Shown: positions 12,592 to 27,416 of the stretch, in pieces
How the letters are laid out: every line of letters begins with the position of its first letter
Position numbering within the stretch: the first letter of the stretch is position 1
DNA from: Lycocorax pyrrhopterus obiensis
Taxonomy: Eukaryota > Chordata > Aves > Passeriformes > Paradisaeidae
Assembly (NCBI GenBank): GCA_014706295.1
Contig: JACSVZ010000001.1
Span: 82,086,237-82,150,236, forward strand
Direction: 5' to 3'
Length of the DNA: 64,000 nt
Notes under the pieces: generated by a model
Told to the model about the DNA's origin: nothing
What the model saw: the letters and a program-made list of their open reading frames with translations, nothing else
The model's database searches: none
Program-made: the position numbers and the translations under genes

Positions 12592-15500
12592 GGTAGTCAA
12601 TGCAATGAAGAGTGAGCTTTTTCTCTCTAGACAAGTCTTTGACCTTGACAGAGCCTCTAGACAGCCTTCTTTCTCTCAGATGATGGAAGAGAGTTCAGTG
12701 TGTCTGGCAGATAGACGTTCCCTTTGTCAACACTAAACTCAAGTGAGAAACAATAATTCAGAGTTTTCTTAATTAATTTCTTTTAGACCTCTTGTGCTGT
12801 ATTGGAATTTCCATTTTGATTCAGGATTACTCCTTGCTTTTTTATCTTTTTTTTTAGTAATTATTTTAACTTCCCCTAAATGACAATTTCTCAAAAATTA
12901 CAAATCTTATTTTCCTAACTTCCTTCTGGGGGAAAAAAAATAAATTTCTGCTAATAACCCATCAAAAGGTTGAACGAGATCTCTGCTAAACTTAAAGGCC
13001 TTGAGGAAGAGGACTGTTACCTACTTTGTACCTGCTGTTGTCCTCACTGCTTAGTGATCCATAATCATTACTGAGTTGTGTTTTTCCCATCTTCTTGTGT
13101 AGAAGGAAAAAGGTGCTAATTGTGTCCTATTGAGAAAAAATTGTAACTAGGGGAGACGTGGTCTGTAACCTATGAATGTTTCAAACTGACATAACTTACC
13201 AGTGCACTCCAAAGTGGTGTTTGCTTCTGCTTTTGGTCCACAGCTCTGCACCTCTACTGTTTCCCATGTACTTGAGCTGCAACTGAAGTTGGTTCAGCTT
13301 ATCTGTGGAAAATTAACCTACTAACACACAAATGAACCCAAAAGATTTCTATGAAATCTCTTTGTTTATCTAAATCCTGAAAGGGATTATTTGATCTCAC
13401 ATGCGAAAGGAGACATAATGCCCAGTTGATGGCGTGGAGTGAGGAGAAAGGAGAGGAGAGGGTGACTGTCTCTTTGGCAATGACCTGAGGAGCCACTGGA
13501 TTAGGTGCAGTGTAAAATACCACAGATATCGGCTGGCTGAATCAAAACTCAATCACACTTCCTACAAATTCTATATCCACACTGTTAGTCTATCCCTGTG
13601 ATTTCTTTTCATTTGAGTTTTGGCTGGAGATGAAGCGTCTTTCAGTGACCAGAGTGTTTTCTGAAGACAGTATTGTTTGATTTCCCTGCACTACAATGAC
13701 CTCTCCCTGAGTTCACTAGTCTCTCCATGCTCCTGCTGCTACAAGATGATGCTTTCCTGCCTTGTGGAGCAGTTGTAAAGACATTTTCAGTAAAGACTGG
13801 TGCTCTACCATAGTTGGACATTGGTATGTGGGTCAGACACCCACATTTAACCTTCATTGTGACTTATTTGGTGGTATCAAGGATCAGATTCAAATTTTAG
13901 GGCATCACTTGCAAATCCCTAGCCGAAGATGCTACCTAATCTCAGGCTGATAATTTCCTACCCACATACTTTTCTGCTGTGCTTGGAGGTTGTTAAGCCT
14001 TTCCAGGGAGCAAGGCCACAACTAGCAACCTCCTCTCCCTTGGCCTCATACAGTTCCCTGCTGGTTTCGGCTGTCCTCTTTGTTGCAAGTTCCGTCTTGC
14101 ACCATTCCTTCCCTTGCTTTTGTAGCTACTCTGACTTACTCTAGCAGATCCTAAAGTAGTTATTTTGCTTCTTAAAAAAATACAATTGTGAATTAAGACA
14201 GTCTCTCACATCACAGATTCCAAGTGGGGTTTTCCTTTGTCTTCTGTATTCTCAAGGAGGGCTCTTCTTCATCTGAGGATCACACGTAATTTTCATACAA
14301 GTACTGGAGGTTTTTGTTCTCATCTCTGGGTCACCACTCAAACGCTGCACATGTGGGCTGGGCCATTCTGACCTGGACTGTTACTGCTATCTTATTTTCC
14401 CCAATTTATAACTCCCTTATTGACAGAAAAGAACCTTACCCACACTGACACACTAGATGTTCAGGCCTTTTTTATTTCTCTCCCCATAGCTTCACCAGAG
14501 GCTGATTGAGTGTCGTTCAATATTTAGACTTGCCCTTCCTTTTCTTGTGATGATGGGATGGTCCAAAGGTGTCCCTTTTACCTTCTGGCCTTGGCTATCT
14601 GACTGTCCATGTGTCAACCATCATTATTACTGTACCCCACAGTTTTCTTTCTGCTCCTATCCCTTCCTGGTGCCCTGCTTCCACGTCTGATGCAGCACGT
14701 TTTGACCAAGGGGACCTGTGGCTGGGCAGTCAGCACGTCTTTCATACTTCAAAGATGAGACATAAAAATTATGGTCTTTCTGCGAGCAAGAAGGTGAAGA
14801 CAGTGCCAAGATTTCTTGGTTGTCATTCATACACTAACCATCAGTCTTTTTTGCTCTAAAATAATTCACAGCACATACACGATAAACATTTGTTAAACAA
14901 AATCTGGCTTGTCACATGGGTCATACATTGTCTAGCTTGTAGATAATAATTGTCAAAAATTGCAAAAAGGCAGATTGGAAAAATGCAGGTACAGTAGGTA
15001 TTTATTTGTGTAACTTTCAGTGGATAATGAAATTAAATAATTTTGAATATGTAATTTTTCTAATCACCAAATATATTTACATAATCCCTTTTTCTCACAG
15101 TGATTATAGGATTTGTGTGGCAAGACTTACTTTGGAGCTGCATATTATTTATCTCTCCATTTGGTATTCCATTTTTCAACATAGATGGGTTTTATTTCTG
15201 ATTTTCTCTTGCATGTGCAATCACTTCTTTTCCTAAGCAGCACTGTTTGAAGCTGAGAGGTACTCTGGGGATTTAGCCTTACTGTATGTACTAGAATTTT
15301 AAGCTTTATGCAAAATTATTTGCTATCAGGGCTGAATATCCCTGCATATCCGTAACATAAATTGACAGTTTCTAAAATCTTCTGCAGTCTGGAGGATCTG
15401 ACAGAGTAAAGAAACACAGTCTAAATGGTTGTGTTATGTTCTCCTTCACTCCTGTGTTTGTAGAGTCAACATATTGTCTTTGAGCTCTTGAAGAGACTTG

Positions 15501-16072
15501 GGCAAATAATTTTTAGTAATTCACCCCATAAATTTTGCCTAATGTTATTGTTTGGAGGTAGACTGCAGAGCACAGGTCTCTTCAATAAAGTGTTCATATA
15601 CTCTGTAAAACTCTGCCTTCTGCCTTTGATAAAACTAATCCCAAATTTGACACTAAGCATGTATTTAATGCACTGAACTATTTTTGTGGTAGGTCACCAG
15701 TCCCTGCCCACAGAGTAGGCAGAAGGCCCTTATGGTGGCTCTGACTAAATGAAGGCATAGCAGCAATGAGCATTCCGTATTTTCTCTGTGCAAAGATCCT
15801 GGAATGGCATGGTGAGCATTTCATATTTCAACCCAGTGGGTCAAGAATCCAGCTTTAAGGGTATCTGCCAACTGGGAAAGCTTTTCTGCCTTTCTGCTAG
15901 CCTGTGCTTTTGAAACATAACATGTTGTCTTTCTTCAAAGTCTTAATCTTCAATATTATAATAACTAGTAGCTGGGGATGCCCAGTTAAATTATTGGTGA
16001 GTCTTTCCCTGACTTCTGGCCTCAGTGTCATTATGAAGCAAGGAGTTTCACTGATGCACCTCAGCACCAAAG

Positions 16073-16098
16073 ATGTCTAGAGGTCATGTCTAGGGGTC
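16073..16098. repeat. 13-bp tandem duplication
   Basis: ATGTCTAGAGGTC is followed at once by ATGTCTAGGGGTC, with one mismatch in 13. It is a recent-looking slippage or duplication event. Confidence 0.8.
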
Positions 16099-19000
16099 AC
16101 AACTCCCCTGCTCAAACAAGATCAACAACAAAAATGGTCATATAGCCCCAATAGCTCAGCTGTTGCCCCACACCACAGAGTTAATGGGGCTCTAGTGTGA
16201 GCCACAGCTCCTTAAACACTTCCTACCTGATGATTTTCCCAGAAGTCACAAGAATGTATATTTAGTTAAAAGAAAAAGGACTTCTTCTTGTAGTATAATT
16301 TTTAGTTTTGGGCTGGTTTTTTCTAACGACGTCTGTAAATGCATTGGAAGACAAACTAACCATGGCTCCCACTCTATGTGTGTCTGGGCTTTTTCCTGCT
16401 CAAGTGTTAGATTTGCACTAATGACTTCCAATGGGATGGAAATAAACCATCTCTGGGCAATTGATATCACAAAACTCTGATTCTGTTTTCATTTACATAG
16501 GTTTGCCCACATCATGGGAAGAATTCCAGTTTACCCCATGGTAACTTTAATCAGAATCTATCCTTCAGTATTTTGTAAATTTTCATTTTGCAAAACTATT
16601 TCAACAATTAGTGTGAATGAAGAAGTCCCAAACTGGGATTTTTACTTGTCTGTCTATCTTGACCTTCGTTTTTAATTTTTTTTTCCCAGACAAAAATAAT
16701 GCTAAACTTCCAAGGGCATAAGTCTCCTTGTGTGTTTAGATGTCTGAAAAGCAAATGTAAGGGACTAGAGATCTCACAAGTTAGAATTTCTGCTTAAAAT
16801 ATGTATAGTTTTAACTGTTTTTCAGCCTACATATAGGACAAATCTCAGTCTGAAGTCTCCTCCATCAGACCTGCTCCTGCTGTTACACTCTTTTCTATTA
16901 TGATTAATAATGTCTGAAATCTGAAACCAAGTCAGCTGCACTATAATAAACTTGGTATCAATTTTACAGGTCACAAATAACCATGTAATTCAATAAGCCT
17001 CTATGTGTTCCAGACCAACGTGGGACCACATGCTTGTGGGGAGCAATGAATGGGTAATTTGATGAAGAATGAAGACCATATTCAGGGAAAAGACTCTGAA
17101 AGCCGAAAGCATTTTCTGCAGGAGAGCAGGAGTCATGGTCAGGAAAGGAAGGCATGTTTCCCAGAGATGGTTACTTTTAATACTATGAACTATCTCCAGA
17201 CTTTTGAGAGTGTCTATCCATTTTGGAGTGTGTCCAAATGATGAATAATTCATTCTGAAGAGAAAGAATGTGAACAGTTAAAGAGCATGACATCAGACTA
17301 GAAATGGTCAGTCAGAAAACTGGTGAGGCAGATTAAACAAAGAGTTTGCTTTGAAGGTGAGATTTGGGATCAATATAAGGTGATCTCACTCAATTGCAGT
17401 CAATACTGAAGTCAAAAACTACAAGAGATTGTGTTAAGAACCAGGACCATTCCCTGAAAGCCTATGAAAATACTTAGAAGGAAAGGATTATGTGTTCCAT
17501 ATCTAGCTTGCAAAATGATGTGGTTAAGTATGATTCTCAGCTTTCTTTTTTATTTAAGAAAATTAAATTTCTTTGGTCGCAGGTGTACAGAAAAGCTTGA
17601 CAATGTGAACCAAGTGAACCCTACAAGCTCAGAAACCAGAAGACAAATTTGCCCTTTTTCTCATTTAAGCTTAATCTTATGGCTGCATAGTCTCCTGCGT
17701 AGCTTTGCTAGGTCTGCCTTCCAATTGTTCTGCTCTGTATACTAGCAAAAGTTTGCATGAGAAAGACGTTCTTTTTTTACCTCTTAAGGATTAATTGTAC
17801 CTGAAGGAGACTCATGACCACAACTGACATCTGTTAGTATGCACAGACCTTTCCTGTGTCCACCTTGTACTTGCAGCATCTAAATCCCATCAGGACATAA
17901 GTTCCTGACAGTGATAAAATGCACAATTATAGAACATCTGAGAAGATCAGTCACTAAAACCCAAAGTGATAAGTGATTCTCAGACATATTCTCGCCTGTC
18001 ATATTTGTATGGCCTAAGCAAGCAGATTTTTAGATATATACAGTAGTTCACCTTTGTTGACAGAAACCCAAAACATAATGAGGAGAAATGCAGGATTTTT
18101 TTCTTTGCTAGTTTAGGCAGCTTCTAAACACAAGCATTTTGTTGTGTTTTTAGTAGCCTAGTTCCATTATGAACATTTTGGGCTTCTCAAACATTATGTC
18201 ATGTATGTATATATTAAAAATATATTACACCTATTTAAAAACATATATGCAGACCACATGAGGGTTGCTGCAATGTTACAAAAACACTAATCAGGTGATG
18301 AACCTCTCCAGATGGAATATTGGATCAGAACACTGCCATGTGAAAATTTTCTTTAAGGATTTGTGTTAGTCTAAGTTACAGAAAGAATTGCATTATGATT
18401 CCTCTTCTCTGAAAAGTCAATATACGAAGATATTCACATTAATTTTTCTTTTTTTTTTTTTACTGGGATTAGTAATATTAAAAACATAAGTGTATTAATA
18501 TTAAATTTCAAAAGTTTAAAAATATGTTACTTCAGATTAAACATTTACTTTAAAAATATTTATCTTCTTTGGTTGTTTTTTATTTTAATATCTCAAAAAT
18601 GCAATGTAAATTTAGGAACAGAAAACTTCTCTAAAAACTTAAATTAAAGCAGACCTTCTTCTTTGGTTAAGAATTTGTATTTGTTTTAATTCCCTTTAGC
18701 TGAACTGTTTGATAAACTTAACAATTTTTACATATTTCCTTTTTCTCCTGTTCCAGTTTTCAGTCACTAAAAAGTACAGCTAAAGTATCTCATTTAGCTG
18801 TAGGAAAAACCCTTAGAATTGTAAAAAGGTTTGAGTTTAAAGGGGCTTTAAATATAAATTCAACCCCTAATATAATATAGAATATACTATAAAATCCATG
18901 CCTTTCCCAAAGTCCTCGTTGACCGAAACTCTAGTGAAGAAAATAAGGAACTTGCAATAATAGATGAAGGATGAGATTGTATTTTGCATGCTGTGGACAG

Positions 19001-20957
19001 AGAAATTCAGGCTGGCTCTTCCTGACCTGGAATCCAGCACTCTAGAAAGCATGCTGCTGAGCTATCAAAACAGTGTTTTCCTGCCCATATTGTTCCTTGG
19101 CTCTGGCAGCATGATCATACCACTTCTAAAGAGGAGGTGTTAAGAAAGAAGCTTTGCTGTGGGAACATATTCACACACATGGGCTGCTGCTGATAGCATG
19201 AGGATCTCTGGATCACACTCCGTAGCTCGGCGTAAAGGGAACCACAGAGCCTTCACAAGAAGCGAAGAAACTCAGCCAGCATCTTCCATCCCAAATATCT
19301 TCGACTTCAATTCCAAACCTTAACATCGAAATTTAATGCCCAATGTGAGCATGTCCTACTGGTGGCCGTGGTGTGCATGTGTGTGATCTGAATAAATGAG
19401 ATATTTGCACGGTCAGCTATAGCTCAGATTGTTTTACTGGCAATCCACTTCATGGTCAAAGGAGAGAAATGAGCATTTGTAGGTACAGTTGAACTCATCC
19501 TGATGTAGACAACTAGAACAGGTCAGAGAAACACATCCTAGGAATGTCTTCTTCTGTGAAAACAAGAGAAACTCTGAATGTTAGGGATGGACCCTTACAC
19601 TGGAGATGCCTAAATAGCTTGTCCTATGCCTGTGCAAATGCTGACTTCCTGAGCTGATGAATGACCTCTTCACTTCCTCTAATATTTCAGCAATATTTTC
19701 CAAAATATTCCTCAGTTTTTTCTTCACTGCCATATGATTTTATCTTTTTTGTTTATAATAAATTCTGCATGAAGAGCTATTAGAACACTGTGCCTCCTTA
19801 CTGAAGGTGAGCTTCCACAGCAAAATGGTTGCCTGCCACCTGACAGTTAGTCTGTGTTTTCCACAGAGGCTCTTTAAAAAGGTGATGAAAACCTGATTTA
19901 TGCTTTGCATTCATAGCACTGGGCAGAGATGATTGTAGCTGGCGTCCCATCTTCCTTCCATTAATCATCAACAGATTGTCCAGAATATGTAGCTGCTCAG
20001 GTGCTGATCTGGATTCCTCCCAAGCAGCATAGCATGTTCAATAATAGTTTCCTACACTGTGGCCCTTTGTTCTATCAATTTCTTGTATCTTCTTCACTTG
20101 TCTTTTGAATGCAGCTCAAATACTATTTTTCTGCCTTCTACTAGTGTTTTAATGTGTTGTATCTTCAGTTTGTTCCAAAAGGTTCCTGCAGTGAAGCCTC
20201 TGCTACAAAAGCTTGGATGCTTGTCCGTTTTCAAACCTAGCTGAAAAGGTCACTTATCTATGGAATGACACTTTCTTCTGACTGTTCTTTTTGAACTGAG
20301 GGCTGGTTCATTTGTACAGCTCCTTCCTATTCTGAAATTGGAATTTCTCTTTCGACTCAAGAAAGCCTTAAGTGTAATCTCAAATATAGGATATTTAATT
20401 AAATAAATACACCAGAAGGTCTAATCAATATAACTGACCACTTGGGAAGGTTAAAGGCCTTCAAGATACATGTGGGAATGCGATTCAAGGCAGTCTGGAG
20501 TCTGCTTCTTGTTTCCTGATTTGCTGCTTAATCTTTCTCATCTGGTGTAAATCACTCTAATTTCAGTACAGCCAATGTGAATCCACCATCTGGGATTCAC
20601 ACCTCTGAAAATATCCACCGGAACCCCATTGGTTAAATTCTTAGATGGATCAGAGAACACTTTTTGATACTCATAAGACAGAAGACAACTATTCCTCTTG
20701 ATTCAGTAGAAATTTGAAGTTAGTATACTCAAGGAAGTGTTATTCCTGCTGCTTCCCATGTCCCATTTCCATGTATGTTTTCATTTCCACATATATGTTC
20801 TCCTTTCTGGCAAGATACAGGACACCATTTACACTTAAGATAAAACCAAGCAAAAACTGTGTCTTGTGCCTCTGCCACATTATGCCTGGCCTCTTATCGA
20901 GGGAACTAAGAGAGAGAAGACTGCTGTGTGACTAAGTTATTTACTAGCATTTAAAGA

Positions 20958-21482
20958 CTCTCAAAAGAGTCCATCTCTGGGGCCCCTAAAAAGGAAAACA
21001 TGGGCCTGTTGGAGTGATTCCAGAGGAGGGTCACCAAGATGATCAGAAGTCTGAAGCATCTCTCCTACAAAGACAGGCTGAGAGAGTTAGGGTTGTTCAG
21101 CTTGTAGGAGACAGGGCTCTGGAGACAGCTTATAGCAGCCTTCCATTCCCTAAAGGGGCTACGAGAGAGCCAGAGAGGGACTTTTCACATGGGCACGTGA
21201 AAAGGAACATGTAAAAGGACAAGGGGGAACAGCTTTTAACTGAAAGAGAGTTGGTTTAGAGTAGACATTAGGAAAAAATCTTCATTGTGAGGGTGGTGAG
21301 GCACTGGAACAGGTTGTTCAGAGAAGTTGTGGCTGCCCCATCTCTGGAAGTATTCAAGGCCAAGCTGGATGGGGTTTTGAGCAACCTGATCTAGTGGGTG
21401 GCATCCCTGTCCACGGCAAGGGGGTTGGAATAACATGATCTTTAAGGTCCCTTCCAATCCAAATCATTCTATGATCCTATGA
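20958..21482 (+). mobile_element. CR1 LINE, 5'-truncated, 3' end present
   Basis: The sequence follows the CR1 3' end in order: the 'ctctggggcccc' block, 'acatgggcctgttggagtga', 'gacaggctgagagagttagg', 'aggacaagggggaac' and 'aactgaaagagagttgg'. It continues through 'gagggtggtgaggcactgg', 'gatctttaaggtcccttcca' and the terminal ATTCTATGATCCTATGA octamers. The insert is about 525 bp and 5'-truncated, as expected for CR1 target-primed reverse transcription. Scattered substitutions and small insertions (for example near 21180-21215) show that it is old and inactive. Short open frames inside it are not genes. Confidence 0.95.
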
Positions 21483-24400
21483 AAACGGCCTTTAAAAGCT
21501 TTTAACTATATAAAAAAAAGAAAAAGTAACCTTTAGATGCCTGTGTCAGTGTGCTGGGCTGAGGAAAGTTCCTTTTTTGCTGTGGCAAGCTGGCAACTCT
21601 ACATGCATGTAGAAGTCAAGAAAGTATCTGAATTAATTCCAGAACAACTCAGAGCAGGAGCCATCTGTAGTTTTGTTAGAAGAGGCCCTGCTGCTGGTGA
21701 AACTTTTTAAAACAGATAAAAAAAACCTCTCATGTAGCTTTAGGACCAGGGACCTCGGATGAAGTGTCGAATAGGTAACTCCTCAAGGCTTGTTCTTCTA
21801 AGACTACTATGTTGATGAGTCTTAGATATCCTGACCCAGCACTGCTTGAAAACGCAGTGGTTGCAACTTTCCCTGAGGAGCTGGCGGCATGTCATTACAC
21901 TTGTTTGGCAGTAGAGCAGGAATTTAGAGAGCAGCTTAGGGACAGAAGTAGCACTTTTCTCTCCTGTTGACCTGCACATTGGTACACACAAGCGAACATG
22001 AGTAACTGGAAAAGCGCAGGAGCCCAGAGGCAACTGCTCCTCTGCCCTGTAGTTTGGGGTTAGCAGCCAAAGCAGAGAAATACAGAGGTACACAGCAGCA
22101 ATTTCTTCTTCTGTATGTCCCAAGAAGAAGCTTTCTGGGCAGTCTTCATATGCCTAACATCCAGAAGTTGTCACCAACTGATCTCAAACCCTTCAGCACC
22201 AATTGTATGTCCCATTTTTCACCTGGAAAGTCTGAGACAAGAAGTGACGAACGTGGATGAACTGGTGGTGGAGACACTATCAGCATACAGGGCTGTGAAG
22301 GTCCATACCATTTCTCCAGTACGGGCATGCAAATTGTTCTGTTAGCCAGGGCATGACTCAATGCCAAGTGAAATCAACACTGCACGCTTCCATTGGCTTC
22401 AGTGGTAGCAGATTATGTCCTTAATGGGTATGTGAAGTATAAAAGAGTGAAATGTACAGGCTTTGAGGGATGGTTTTATTCTGTTCTTTTCCAAAGACAT
22501 TTATTTTATCAGAAAAGGGAAGAATTGGTGGGCTGGGTATTTTAAATACAGCTTTTAGCTTGTCATCAATATGTTTTAAAAGAGAGCTGTGAGTTGAAAT
22601 TTTTATTCTTCTCTCTTCTAACCTCTTTTTCCTTTTTTTTTCCTTCCTTATAAAGAAAGTTGTAAAGCATACTTGAGTAGAGGTAGTTTGAGGGGTTTTT
22701 TTTTCTATATATATTCTTGGTGTATATGGTTTTGACCATTATTTTTGATTACCTGTTCTGGTATAACCTAGATTTCCTGTATTATTTCTAATACTTCTTT
22801 TTCCTCCCTGGGGAAATTTCATGTCTGCTTTTAACATTTGTTCTTTATTTTTACTTTGTGAAAACTGAGGCAGGGAATTAACTTTGTGTCACTGCCATAC
22901 CTATTTTTTAGTTAATAATATCTTACATTTACAATATCCTCCTCTGTAATCTCCTTGGATGACCTTCCTGCCCTAACACATTTCTATTGCTTCTATTGTC
23001 TCCTCACATTTTACTCTTTTCTCTACACTTTCTCATCTCTCCCTTCCATAATCCCCATTTTATCTCTCACATTTTTTTCCCTTTGTGACCTTGATTACTT
23101 TGTACAGAGCATTTTTCTTTCACATTGGCACACCTTTTCCTTTACAGTGTATTTACTGGGTAGGTAGCATGCACATACACAACATTCCCTGAGGCAAACA
23201 TGAATTTTACTTTGAATGCCTTCCAATTTTGCTCACTTGCCCCTTCCTTTCATGATTCTCTTTCACTTTTACCCAACGGTGTCAGCTCTAACAAAACTTG
23301 CTCCACTGAAATTGAACACACGTTCTTTTTCTTCTGTATGGAAGAATACCCCCTTGTTTACTCTCTTGTTATAAATGTAATCAGATTATTCCTCTATTTG
23401 CCCTGCTCCATGCCTTTGCTTGCTGTCTGGATCAACTAGCAAAAAAGACACTAATGAAAGTTTCTTTTTTGGACTCCATGCTTCTACATTACATATATTA
23501 AAAAAACCCACCTTACATCTTTGCTTTTTGTTCTCTCAAGAGTCTTTCTCTTTTCTTACCAAGACATATTTTTTCCCTTGCTTTGTCTGCTCTCTCCATG
23601 TGCCTTTTGTCCATTCTCCATTTCGACTCAGTTGTTCTCTTTGAGAGTTTTGCCACTGACTACAATATAAGTTGTGTTTGAACTTATATGCCTTTCCCCC
23701 TGTGATCCTTAGATTGCTGCTAACGCTGAGAGAGCCAAAGGCTATAAGCCTGTGCCCTGTTGCTTGCAGTAAACCTGCTGGGGTCACAAGAAGCATAAAA
23801 AATGCTCAGGAGAACCCTGGATCGCTTTTGCATGCCCCTCTCCATCACACTCCTCACAATGAGTCTAGGTGACTTCTGGTGCATGACTGGTGTGAAGGGC
23901 TGTTAACTGTCTGGCAGTTTAAAATGGGCTTGTGTGTTGCATTCCTAAATTTAAGGTTGGCCACCTGGAGATGTTTTTTGACAAATTAAAAATAGACTGG
24001 CTAGAGGAAAAATTCTCTGGTAGGTGTCTCATGGCTCTCTGCACCCACACCCCACCGATCTTAAAAATATATCTGGCTGGGTGTATTACTTCTTCGGAGA
24101 TTTCAGCAGAGTTCCTTTAGGGTGTTTCCAAAGCACATACTTACAGGACATAGTTTAGGTCATAAATAGCTGTTACCAGGATGGATACCAGCATGTTCTA
24201 CTTCAGTGCCTCTGCACTAGAGAGGAGCAGAAAAAAGGACTGAGCCTTGTGCTCATGGGCAAAGTAGCTTAGCCAGTGAGTAGCAGGGATCCGTCCTCCA
24301 TGTAGGTGCCTCAGGAGACAATAAGCAGTTTATTCCATTGCTAGAGGAAAGCTGGTCAGTTCAGATCTTTTCTGGACAGGGAATGTACGGGCAGATTTTG

Positions 24401-27400
24401 ATCTGAAACTGAATTAGAACACCTGGCGTTAATTGCAGCTTAAGAGTGTTCATGAGTGACCATTCATGCAGATTGCCTGGTAACTTTATATTTGTGGTCA
24501 AAAAGGCAACATGGGAGCTTTCCTGACTGGATAGGCTGTCTTGACTTCACCTCTGGGCAAGGTTGTCTGCACCTTCTCTTGCATTACTGCAGGTTATTTA
24601 TCAGCCTTTCTTACCACCCTGCCCAAATGAGAAAAGTCCTTTGTATCCCTAGTTTTTGGAAGGTTAAAACATTTGGCTGGCCTGCTTGCTCTAGCACCAG
24701 CTCCCAGCCGTGCTCCACCCTGCCCAGACAAAGGCACTCACCTGCTGTAGGGCTCTTCCTGGACTGGAAGAAACTTATTGCCTCAAGCTAGTAAATATTG
24801 TATAGCACTACAGTAAATTGGCTCTCAAAGACAGCAGTTTGGCTCTCCCAGCACTCAACAAGTCAGCACCCTCTATGTACATAATTCTCTCCCTAGATAT
24901 TTTCATTTACAAAATATTACATCTTGTCTTGCTTGCAAATCACGAATTTATTCTCACAGAGGTATCTAATCCTCAGTCTCCTGAAAGTTAATCCTGTAGT
25001 CTACCTTTTCCCCAAAAATACTCAAAAAGGAACATAAAACAAAATATAAAGACGGCCAGGATCACGTACCTTTTAAAACTTCAAATTAGTCCCATCTGTT
25101 GCATGGCTGAACACAGAAATGTAATATAAAACATTATACCCATACTTATCACTTGAAAGATTTGGGAGCTTAACAGAATCCTTTCTTTTCTTTATATGAA
25201 GATTTAAAACCATATTTATCTCAAATTAAAAAAAAAAAACAACAAGCAAACTAGTTTTTTTCAATTGGTTAGTAATACAGATGAAATATTAATAACGACA
25301 GTAAATGTATTGAAGTTTTATTCAAATTTTCTAAACTATTTAATATTTCTGAGATCCAATTCAAAAGGAAGGGAACATAATAGCCTAGCAGAGTAAAAGT
25401 CTTCTCTTTTAGTTTTGATACCTTAATCAGCAGTTTGGACTTGAGACTGTTGTCAAGCCCACATTCACCAGATGCAGCTCTACTGCAATCAACTGAGTTA
25501 CATGGTGTCATGCCAGAATGATATCAGCTTCTCACAGAGGTTCTGCTCTTCTTCAAGTCAGAGTAAAACTCAAGGAAAAACAAGGAAGCCAAAGGATTTA
25601 TTCTAACTTTATACAAGCATTGGTAAGGTAAGAATCAGTCTGAATAATCAGTCAAAATCATACAGTTCAAACCTTACCATTTGTTTTAAAGCATTACATT
25701 TTTTCTGATGTGAAGGAAGCTAGATATGTGCTTCCTTGCAGGAAGAAGTCAAGACATTTTGCAATTAATTTCCATAGATCAACAAATCATACAAAACTGG
25801 GGAGGGGATGGGGGGTGCTTGGTGTTTGCTACAGACATTATTCAATTTTTCATGCGGTCTAAATGTAGAAATGAGAGAATAAAATGTGTGGCACTCTCAC
25901 ATTTCTTTGCTAATACTTAATGGAAAAAACAGATGGGAATTACTAGCTTTTTAGCTAGAAGGAATAATTTTTCTGAGTGCTGTGACTGTCTGCAGTAAGA
26001 GATATTTTGTAGATTTTGTTCGTTATCTGGTGTCAAGTGATTATTATTCTGGTACTAGGAAGTGCAGGGATAGGGTCCTTTGTTTCTAGGTTAGCGGACG
26101 TAAGGATCATTTATCTTTGGCTCCCTGAAAGAAAGGTCTCTTTTAGTGAGTGTATGTTGTTTGGCACATACGACAGCCAGCTACTCAGATCAGCTCAGGG
26201 ACAGAATTTTGTCACAGTATTGGAAAGGTGTTTTCGGAAAAGTTTAGCCCACATTCAGGAACAGAACTGCAAAATATTCTCAGGAAAGTGAAGAACATGG
26301 CATTGTCACAGCAAGGGCAGGGAGATTGCCCCTTGCATTTCCCTCTTTCTGTTTTGAGAAGCAGAGTGTTTCAGATTTAATGCTTTCTCAGTTTTCAAAA
26401 CTGCCTGCTTTGCCTGAAAGTATCCAAGCCTACATTGCACATACATACCTGCAGCTTTGTATAGAATCCCAAAAGGTGGAACTGTCTTATGTTTCCAACA
26501 TTGGCATCCTTGATGAGCTGATAGCAACTGAGATCTTTCCTGATTCATCACTTTTAGCCTGGGAAAGCTACTAAATACAGTGGAAAATAAATGAAAGAGG
26601 ACATAGTTGTCCCAAGGGTTGCTTCCCTGCAGAGCACAAGCAGAATCCTGTCTTGTCTTTCCATCAAACACATAGAATTTACACTGGAGTTTAGTGACAC
26701 CTGAAATTATAAAGCAAATAAAAACAAGATTAAAAAGAAAAAAAGACAACAACAGTTAAAAGGGATACAGAAAGAGAAAAAAACCCCTTTTTCTATACCT
26801 AAGAAGGGAACTAGACAAAGGTAATTAAAAAAGCAGAAAAAGAGACAAAGAGCTAGACCATGACATCATTATTTATGTTGGTATAGCAGCTTGTTCAACA
26901 AATGTTCTTTTCTTTTTTATGCAATCTTCTTTTTATTTTCATTTTTACTGCAGTAGCACAAAAGAGGCCCCTTTATGGGCCAAGATTCACAAGTTCCTTT
27001 CACTGTGAATAATAAAAGACGATTGTTATTTTCTGAGGAGTCCCTTGTGATACAGGTATTTTCCCCACTTTGCTGTTGTGAGGCAAGGATAGAGAGCCAG
27101 AGCCTGCCCTGGGGGATGACTTGCAATGACCATGTCCGAAAAATTCCGTCCCCTCACAATTTTGTGGAGTGGCGCCCTGCTACTCCTAGGGCCTCCTGAT
27201 CATCGTATGGGAAGAGTAGGTGTGTTTAATATCACCAGTCCTGGAGTATTGAGATGCCACTGTGATCAACATGAATTCACTCCCTTATTACGAGAGAGAG
27301 AAGGTAAAAGCAAATTAAATTTTTTCATGCTAAACTACCAGGTGTAAGTAACTAGTTATTGTATTTGATAAATCAAACAATACAAAGCTATAATTAGCTT

Positions 27401-27416
27401 TGGTTTTGATTTTCCA
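21483..27416. other. Non-coding stretch, no gene recognised
   Basis: No gene or young repeat recognised. The part from about 22590 to 23660 is strongly pyrimidine-rich on the + strand. The remainder is ordinary AT-rich sequence. A 148-codon open frame on the - strand at 26306-26752 and a 127-codon one at 21740-22123 show no family features and are probably chance. Confidence 0.55.
22590..23660. repeat. Pyrimidine-rich low-complexity tract
   Basis: For roughly 1 kb the + strand is dominated by T and C, with repeated TTC, CTT, TCTC and CCTTT runs. Clear sub-tracts lie at about 22595-22660 and 22940-23100. It is not a clean tandem repeat. Such strand asymmetry can come from decayed simple repeats or from transcription-coupled mutation bias. 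The sequence alone does not decide. Confidence 0.55.

Larger units (their letters stand above)
7951..20957. other. Non-coding stretch, no gene recognised
   Basis: About 13 kb of AT-rich sequence without an identifiable gene. It contains short tetramer and CT repeats, a small hairpin at 8694-8717, a 14-bp degenerate tandem at 12550-12591 and a 13-bp tandem at 16073-16098. At 10587-10643 there is a 57-bp segment with splice-site-like borders and one open frame. Short phrases near 11770-11900 and 20543-20610 faintly recall ancient amniote repeats, but I cannot place them. Open frames here stay below 100 codons. Confidence 0.6.

Noticed and set aside
26306..26752. 148-codon open frame on the - strand
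   Set aside because: It has a hydrophobic start but no family features, and it overlaps open frames on the other strand.
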